Positions 57,650 to 64,000 of a stretch of DNA of 64,000 nucleotides are shown here, one piece after another (within the stretch, counting starts at the first letter, position 1; every line of letters begins with the position of its first letter). A program made the position numbers and the translations under genes. Below the pieces are notes generated by a model. The model saw nothing but the letters and a program-made list of their open reading frames with translations, did not search any database and was not told the origin of the DNA. The DNA is from Megalonaias nervosa (taxonomy: Eukaryota > Mollusca > Bivalvia > Unionida > Unionidae): contig JAECUM010003703.1 in assembly GCA_016617855.1 (NCBI GenBank), positions 82,017 to 146,016 of the forward strand, written 5' to 3'.

Positions 57650-59110
57650 ATTCCCCTCCCCACTTGTCCTCTCCATTCCTGACGGAAGTATGGTCAGACC
57701 TAGTAAAGGATTCGCTTTTACAAAAAGAGATCAAGATACTTATCTACAAGCGGGCAGTGGAAAAATTCTTCAAAATCCACAATCTCCAATGTTTTACTCC
57801 AGCCTTATTCTGCTCAGGTAGGCCATTGGCAAAGTCAGACCAATCATCGATCTCAGTCATTGAAATCAATTTATCCTTCCGCCAAAATCCAAGATGGAGA
57901 TGGCCATATCAGTCTGCCTCTCCATCTGTCAATAGAAATTTAAATTAGTCTCAATCTGACATATTTCCAAGTTCCCATTCATTCATCCCACAGAAATTCC
58001 TATAGTTCCTCTACCGAGGGACTTCTTATCAGTTTTACACTCTTCCTTTTGGCTTAAACATCAGTCCTTGGGCCTTTATGAAACTGCTCAACTCCATTAT
58101 CTCCCTGTTCAGTACAAGAGCATCAACATTCACGGTACTGTGTTTAGATGACATTCTCCAGAAACATGTAAGTTCTATTCTAGTCAACATAAAGAACCAT
58201 TATATTTCCCTTTTACGTCATCTAGGTTTTCTGATCAATTTGGAAACGTCCAACCTTTATCCATCTCAGCAGTTCATCCACCTGGGTATGGAATTTCTGA
58301 CCACCTGAACTTGGTACGTCTTCCCCACGCTTGGGTGGTCAGAATCTTCAATCTTGCAGAGTCCATTTCCATCAAGGAATGGATAACAGCAAGTGAATTT
58401 CTGCAACTCCTCAGATTATTCAATGCAGCAGTAGATCTTATCCCAGTGGATCACCTGTACATGTGCCCTCTGCAGATGGCCTTGCTCTCTCAATGGCATC
58501 CATTTTCAATGTCACTCAATTAGTAGATCAGCATAATTGTGACACTGTATCTGTCTTGGACCGATGGCACAATCACAGCTGGCTCATGGCAGGAATACCA
58601 CTCAAACATCTACCAATGTATCTGTCAGTATGCACAGACATAAGCTTCTGGGGTTGGGGAGCCCATCTATTCATGTACTTCAACAAAGTCAATGACCAGT
58701 GGCATCCGGAAAACATAGGTCTCTATGTCAGTCTCTTGGAGATGAAAGCTGTCATAAAAATGTTTCAATTTTGGAGTGACTGTCTTCAGGACAAGGTCAT
58801 GCTCATCATGTCAGACAACTCGATGGTAGTGATGTATCTCATCAAACAGGGCGGTACCTAATCATCATAACCCAGGAATTCTGCATTCTGGTCTAGGAAT
58901 TTTGTTGGTATGTGCAATGCAATATCAACATCCAGATCAGACATATTCTGGCCGACTCATTGTCTTGGCCAGTTTTCTGTCAAGGACAGATTCTCAATAC
59001 AGAATGGTCCCTCCAGTCATCTTTCTTTCATCAGATTTGCCAGTTATAGGGGCATCTGATGATAGATCTTTTTGCAGCCAGATGGAATCATGACCTGCCC
59101 ACCCTCATTT
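57650..59110 (+). pseudogene. DIRS reverse transcriptase / RNase H, broken
   Basis: Consecutive fragments follow a DIRS polymerase in order: KSKMEMAIS (about 57885), LCLDDILQKH (58138-58167, the catalytic LDD), FLINLETSNLYPSQQFIHLG (about 58229), DHLYMCPLQMALLSQWHP, then RNase H with DISFWGWGAHL, LLEMKAV and MSDNSMVVMYLIKQGGT, and finally MIDLFAARWNHDLP. At least three frameshifts or stops separate them. Confidence 0.85.
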
Positions 59111-59259
59111 CACCAGTACCAGATCCTGAGGCTGGTTCGTTGATGCTTTTTCTCTGCGTTGGTAGGGTATGTGGGGTTTTGCCTATCCCCAACAATCTCA
59201 GTTCTAAAGGTTATACAAAAATTGAGGGGCCAGAAGCACGAAATGATTCTGATTGCACC

Positions 59260-59810
59260 TCTTCACTGAAGCTCCTTTCATACAGAACATTTTTCTTGAT
59301 AGCGTTAGCTTCAGCATGCAAAGTCAGTGAATTACATGCCATTTTGGTTGACCTTCAGTTTCAGTCATAGGGCTCAGCTGTCCTTATGATGCAACCTGGT
59401 TTCGTCGTCAAGAACAGGTTGCCGTCCTTCGGCAATCAAAAAGTCACCATAAGCACTCTCTCCTGTATTCATAAATCCCAAGAGGCTTTCAAACAGGATC
59501 CAGTACGTGCACTCAGACTTTATCTGAAGCATACTAAGCCACTTTATGGGGCTTGAAGATTCCTCCTTCTCCCAGTTAAACCTGGGAAAGAGGATATAAT
59601 CGCATACAGTGTACTGACCTTTTGCCAGAACAAAGTCATCACAGGAAGATCTCTGCTTACAAAATAAGAGCAATCTCTACAAGCCTTGCGTTTGATCATA
59701 ATGTTTCTGTGAAAGACTTTGTCGAGGCATTTGGTTGGCATGCACAGTCTACCTTCTAATGTTTTTATCTTCAAGATTTGGCTCCACGACACACTCTGGA
59801 TCTGGTAGTC
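59260..59810 (+). pseudogene. DIRS tyrosine recombinase, broken
   Basis: Fragments FLIALASACKVSELHAI (arm of the first conserved Arg region; the usual Arg before SEL reads as Lys-Val), then PGFVVKNRLPSFG, DPVRALRLYLKHT and KVITGRSLLTK. Stops occur within and after. The catalytic Tyr was not located. Confidence 0.7.
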
Positions 59811-60244
59811 CCAATTTCAGTTGCACAAGCAGCTACCAGAACCAACTGACATCAGCACAAGCTCTGGATGAACACCCTGCACAGCTTTTACTGGATTTTT
59901 GCTGAAACTTTCATGTGGTTTGAAGATCTCATGATTTCTTCTTTCCATATTTAATCATCACTGCTGGTGGTTGTGCTGCTTGCAATTAGGAGAGTGGGTT
60001 AACCTTCATATGGGGAATCCAATATTCTCCTCTCAGATGTTATCTGGAGTATAGGCTGGATGCTCAACGTCTGCTCCACCTAATGCCTGTTCTCTTAACA
60101 TTAATGTGATCAGAGAACATATTTGGAGAAGCAAACTTTTTAGTAAATTATTGTTTCTCCTAGCATACTTACCCAATCACATTACTTTAATACCTTCCCA
60201 ACCTCCCCACAATGCAAGCATCCTTTTACATAATATTCTGCTCA

Positions 60245-60400
60245 GCTTTAAACTAGTGTCACCTGTAGGTGGCAAGGGGAGTTAATGGACAAGAGTTATT
60301 GCCCTTTGTATTTTATAAACAGGAAAGCAAATTTTCATTTTTGGGAGAGCTGGATTCAGGAGGTAGTGGACCTTATATTCCTAACATTAATGTCATCAGG
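60245..60400 (-). repeat. DIRS right inverted terminal repeat
   Basis: Reverse complement of the left repeat; ends ttcctaacattaatgtcatc then agg. The region before it (60090-60190) has further short copies of terminal sequence (cttaacattaatgtgatcag), as expected for the internal complementary region of DIRS elements. Confidence 0.85.
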
Positions 60401-60587
60401 TAAGTATTCTAGTAGAAACATAATTTATTAAAAAATTTGCTTTCATGGATATTTGTTCTGTAGGATCATATGACTTCGTAGCATAAAAATCTTATATGGA
60501 ACATATAAAACTGGCTGTACTTATTTCAGAACTATCATTATGTAATAAATTTCAGTATTCTTTGAATTTATCCTTAACCATGTCCAG

Positions 60588-60657
60588 TTTTGACGGCGAT
60601 TTAGTGGCAGATTTTGACAAAGCTTCAGCAACACATGCTATTGTTAGCAATGATTCC
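60588..60657 (+). CDS. LIG3: LIG3 exon 12: middle of BRCT domain
   Basis: 70 bases; the first completes an Ala codon, then 23 codons read FDGDLVADFDKASATHAIVS and NDS, matching vertebrate LIG3 BRCT (FDGDLV...SATHVL). Acceptor tgtccag|ttt at 60581-60587, donor tcc|gtaagt at 60658, phase 0. The last BRCT helix, with its conserved Trp, is still missing. Confidence 0.96.
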
Positions 60658-62700
60658 GTAAGTTTTCAGTCCTGTTCAGCAAATGATTGCCTCATTTATC
60701 TTACAATACATACTATTTTTCAGGTTTGCATATTATCTTGGGCAAAATATTGATTATAATTTTCTTAAGTCTCTGCAGTTTGCACATTTCCAATAAGAAA
60801 AAGGTCTGTTGAAAAAAAAAAATTGAAGGACACAGAATGATTGTGATTGATATGGCTTGATTGTTTAGGAAAAATATGTGTACATGAAAAAATGCAAATG
60901 AAAGGGTGGTAACTATGAATTGCTCACTAAAAATAAGTCCAAGGATACTCCAATATTCTTACATAAATTTGTTTCATCTCCACATACAACCCATGGAGAG
61001 CAACATTATTTATAGATCCTTTCATGTTGAGGCCAAATGTCACCAACAGCAACACTGGGTATGGCATAAAATTCGCTACCATATGCTCACATGTTGTAGT
61101 TCTGGGTTATTGCAGTCTTGGTGGAGTAAACAAATTGCTCTGTTTACATCCCACCTAAGCAGATAAGCTTGAAGTGTGAGACTGCCTATGTCATCCATTG
61201 TCCATTGTGCATCAACAGTTGCTACTTTCAACTTGTCTTGTTGAAAACTGACAGACCAGTTTCAGTCAAACTTGGCAGGATGCATCCTGGTATTAAAGAC
61301 TTTAAAAAATGATGCAAGTCTGTTGTCAAAAATAACCACTGTTACTAAAAAAATAAAAATCTTTAAATGACTTCTTTTAAAAAAATTCCGGTAAGAATTT
61401 AACCAAATTTGACAGAAGTGTCCTGGCATGAAGGCCTTTGAGTTTTATAAAAATAATACCATCTTTTTCAGCGTACAAATCAATCCTTTTTTATAATGAT
61501 GTTTGGGCTTTATCTTATACACGTATCCGCTAACTTATGCAATTTTGTCCTACACAAATTTCTCATCAAACAAAATTTTTTTAAAAAATTTAGTGAAATT
61601 AAAAAGTAATTAAATTATTTGTGGAAAACAAAACAGTAGGATTCATAAATGGCTAAAATGAATGGTATTTAAGTTAAATGAATTACTTATTTTTCAATGA
61701 AAATTAACGGCAGTGAAACCAAAAATTTCAGGTTATACGATTTCCAGTTGCAACCACTCTTGTGAATGCAACTATTGCATAAATCAGGGGTTAGCTGTAC
61801 TCCAAATCGACTTGTATATGGATTATGTCATTGAAATTGCTTTAAGTACCAGTAATACTGTGATTTTGTGTAATCAGTAAAATTGAAAACAGGTTACATA
61901 TCTTTACCAATTCTTGTTCAGTTACTATTCAATAAATTGTTATAAATTAATATGACTGTGTTGATGTTATAATTTTTATCATTATATTTTATGCATTTGT
62001 TTGTGCTTATATATTTTGATTTTTTTCACAATGAAATTAAAGAAAACAAAGAATTCACAATTCTTGGGCCACATACATGTAGTGCCTACAGTCTTTACTC
62101 TATACTGTATTGTACTTATGCAAAGCATATTGTTTTTACCTTTGAAAAAAGAAAAAATATTCATGGATTTTTTTTATTCATCTTCAACTTTTGCCACACA
62201 TCATTCTTCCTAGCTACATTTTATCCATAGGTCCATAGATATTTCCTTTATCAGGATTTTATTTGATGCTTTAAAGCAATTACTGATACATCTTCATTGA
62301 TATAATTGATCCTGCCAGTGGATGTAATCCATATTAACATCTCAAATGTTCTATTAATATTTACAAAATACTGTATATTAAGCCAGTAATTATCATATAT
62401 TCATGATACTGTCATATATTCACCAAAGAATGCCCATAATGTAGGTAAAAATTCAGAATAGAGATGGACTACTCGTAGATCATCAACTTACTGCAAAATG
62501 TAACATCAACACATTAGCCACATTCATTCTTAACAAGCCGATGCTTTGCCATCTCTTTTTGATTGTAATGGATGGCTTGGTCATCGGTTTCCAACAACAA
62601 TCCAAACCAGTTGACTATTTAAACCCTGATATTGGTTTTGGGTAATAGGCAACACCAAAACCGCTTTGTCCTCTATCATTAATCAAAATCAATTACCAGT

Positions 62701-62752
62701 TTCTCTCTATCTCTCTCTCTCTTCCTCTCTCTCTCTCTCTCTCACACACACA
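62701..62752. repeat. (CT)n(CA)n microsatellite
   Basis: About 20 CT dinucleotides, interrupted once or twice, followed by five CA. Confidence 0.93.
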
Positions 62753-63079
62753 GATTTTTATGTCTGTGCATATATTAGGGGTAAATTGTATTAATCAATG
62801 TTTTATTAATTGTAGATATACATGATAGAATGTTATTGATATTCATGACACAGAACACCCCTTGTAGGCTTGGGGATGTATATTATGACTAATATTCCTC
62901 CAGTGTGTCATGGGAGGCAATCTTTTTACCGTGGAATGTGTCCCATGCTTTTGTGGCACTGAGAAGGTCCTGAACATTTTAAAGAGTGCAGTTTATTTAA
63001 AAATTTGACTTTATACTGTAAGAGTTTTACACTTTTCATATGGTTGCCATAAGGCAGAGTTTATTATGTTGTGATGTTT

Positions 63080-63480
63080 GTTTGTCCATCTGTTACCAGT
63101 TAGGTTTCTGCACAGTAACTTTAGATGTCCACATTCTACAGTTACAAAACTTTGTATTTGGCTTACACTTGGGGTAAAGACGAACTGGATTGATTTTGGG
63201 GTCAAAAGCTTGGGGTCAAGGACACTGTGCCTGAAAGAAGAAAAATGGTTTCTGCAGGACATACATGTACCTTAATCATATCGTAACCAAACTTTGTGGA
63301 TAGATCACACTTAGGGTAAGGTAGAAGGCTGTTAATTTGGGGGTCAAAAGGTCAGTGGTCAGGGTCACTGACTGAATCGAGGGAAATGATTTTCCCACAA
63401 TAACATTAGTACTGCATCTCAGAAGTAGCCCAAACTTTGTAGATGGTTTTGCACTTGGGGTTGTTACAACTCTGTGGTCA
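63080..63480. repeat. Degenerate approximately 150-bp repeats, second cluster
   Basis: About three units with caaactttgtggatag, cacttggggtaa, ttttggggtcaaaag, gtcactg and gaaagaagaaaaatggtttc blocks; same family as 50230-50900. Confidence 0.75.
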
Positions 63481-64000
63481 CAAACTAAGTAACAGAAAGA
63501 AGCAAAACCAACATGTTTTGTAAAACTTAACAAAGGGTTTAAGTATCAAAGTCATTAATGAATATGTAAGAAGAACTTACAGTATTACAGTGCATCATGT
63601 GAATCCAGAATACTCCTTATAAAGGTGTATGAAAGTCTTAAAGGAATGAAAAGTTTCTTATTAATTTCAAAACTGGAAATGTACTGGTCATTCTAGAACC
63701 ATGCTGTTGTGAAGATGGTGTTGTCCAGAATTCCTTTGAACAATTTATAACAGTTCCAGAATAATATTATAATCCAAATAATGAGTACTTTCTATATCCA
63801 CTGAACAGTCCAAACAAATGTTTTTCCTCTTAGATATTATCCAAGTGCAACATAAAACACGTCTGCAGTCTTGCAACAGGAACACAAGAAAAGTGAATGA
63901 CTCCAAAATTGAAATGAAACTGATTGCTCAGTTCTCGCTTTATATACATTGTCTATTGTGACTATTTTGCTATAGACCCCACATGACAGAATACCCTACT
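63475..64000 (+). repeat. Dispersed repeat, copy 2, running off the window
   Basis: Shares gaagcaaaaccaacatgttt, cataaaacacgtctgcag and a tcagttct-tatatacat segment, in order, with 2985-3600. Confidence 0.55.

Larger units (their letters stand above)
53049..60400 (+). mobile_element. DIRS-type retrotransposon, full length but decayed
   Basis: Inverted terminal repeats at 53049-53217 and 60245-60400 share ttaggaatataag, caaagggcaata, acctccccttgc and cactagtttaaagc in opposite orientation. Between them, in order on +: a cysteine-rich gag-like start (53574), gag-like fragments, a reverse transcriptase/RNase H (about 57650-59100) and a tyrosine recombinase (about 59270-59800). DIRS elements integrate by a tyrosine recombinase and have no target duplication. 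Without the 2133-bp foreign insertion the length is about 5.2 kb, normal for DIRS. Many stops and frameshifts. Confidence 0.85.
49311..60587 (+). other. Intron 11 (11.3 kb)
   Basis: Longest intron. Contains an approximately 150-bp repeat cluster (50230-50900), two SINEs, a palindromic MITE, and a DIRS element (53049-60400) that itself holds a 2.1-kb foldback transposon. 49320-50220 and 50910-51720 show nothing recognisable. Confidence 0.85.
60658..64000 (+). other. Intron 12 or sequence downstream
   Basis: No exon for the last approximately 20 BRCT residues was found, so the gene probably continues past the window. Contains an approximately 100-bp repeat at 61230-61450 (two loose copies with caaacttggcagga / gacagaagtgtcctggca), a CT/CA microsatellite (62701-62752), the 150-bp family (63080-63480) and the dispersed repeat shared with 2985. 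61450-62700 shows nothing. Confidence 0.75.

Noticed and set aside
61106..61165. Final BRCT exon (SWWSKQI... stop)
   Set aside because: It has a Trp pair and an upstream ag, but a poor pyrimidine tract, and its length and residues do not match the LIG3 C-terminus.

Overview
The window is invertebrate nuclear DNA: AT-rich, with long introns, GT-AG splice sites and dense decayed transposons. The repeat types (tRNA-headed SINEs, tandem arrays with 'gcttgatatagtgatc' or 'ggtcaaggtcactg' cores, DIRS, Penelope-like and INT-before-RT Gypsy elements) suggest a mollusc, perhaps a bivalve or gastropod. That placement is inference. No prokaryotic gene, CRISPR array or operon is present. One host gene is supported, on the + strand: DNA ligase III (LIG3). 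Twelve exons, about 602 codons in total, are spread over 1843-60657, and all junctions agree in phase. They encode the end of the DNA-binding domain, the whole nucleotidyltransferase and OB-fold core (AMP-accepting lysine in KYDGER, 4372-4374), a Lys/Ser-rich and acidic linker, a small C2H2 zinc module that matches the PBZ (poly(ADP-ribose)-binding) finger, and most of a C-terminal BRCT domain. The 5' exons and the last BRCT segment are not seen. The PBZ exon (41698-41820) is the main biological finding. Vertebrate LIG3 has an N-terminal PARP-like zinc finger but no PBZ finger, so this ligase may bind poly(ADP-ribose) directly near the BRCT domain through which it is recruited. The exon is phase 0 at both ends and could be skipped without a frameshift. 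Layout: 1-1842, Penelope-like remnant (- strand) and a TA tract in the first intron. 1843-13063, exons 1-5, with a pogo-like transposon, tandem arrays and a duplicated exon end. 13064-19230, a DIRS end fragment, a LINE reverse transcriptase remnant, a GT microsatellite and two TIR elements. 19231-35187, exons 6-7 with a 39-bp minisatellite, approximately 145-bp arrays, a SINE and a MITE. 35188-41820, exons 8-10. 41821-49224, a MITE split by a 3.5-kb Gypsy element, and a SINE split by a solo LTR. 49225-60657, exons 11-12 around two SINEs, a 7.35-kb DIRS element and a 2.1-kb foldback transposon inside that DIRS. 60658-64000, intronic or downstream sequence with common repeats. Coding sequence is about 1.8 kb of 64 kb.
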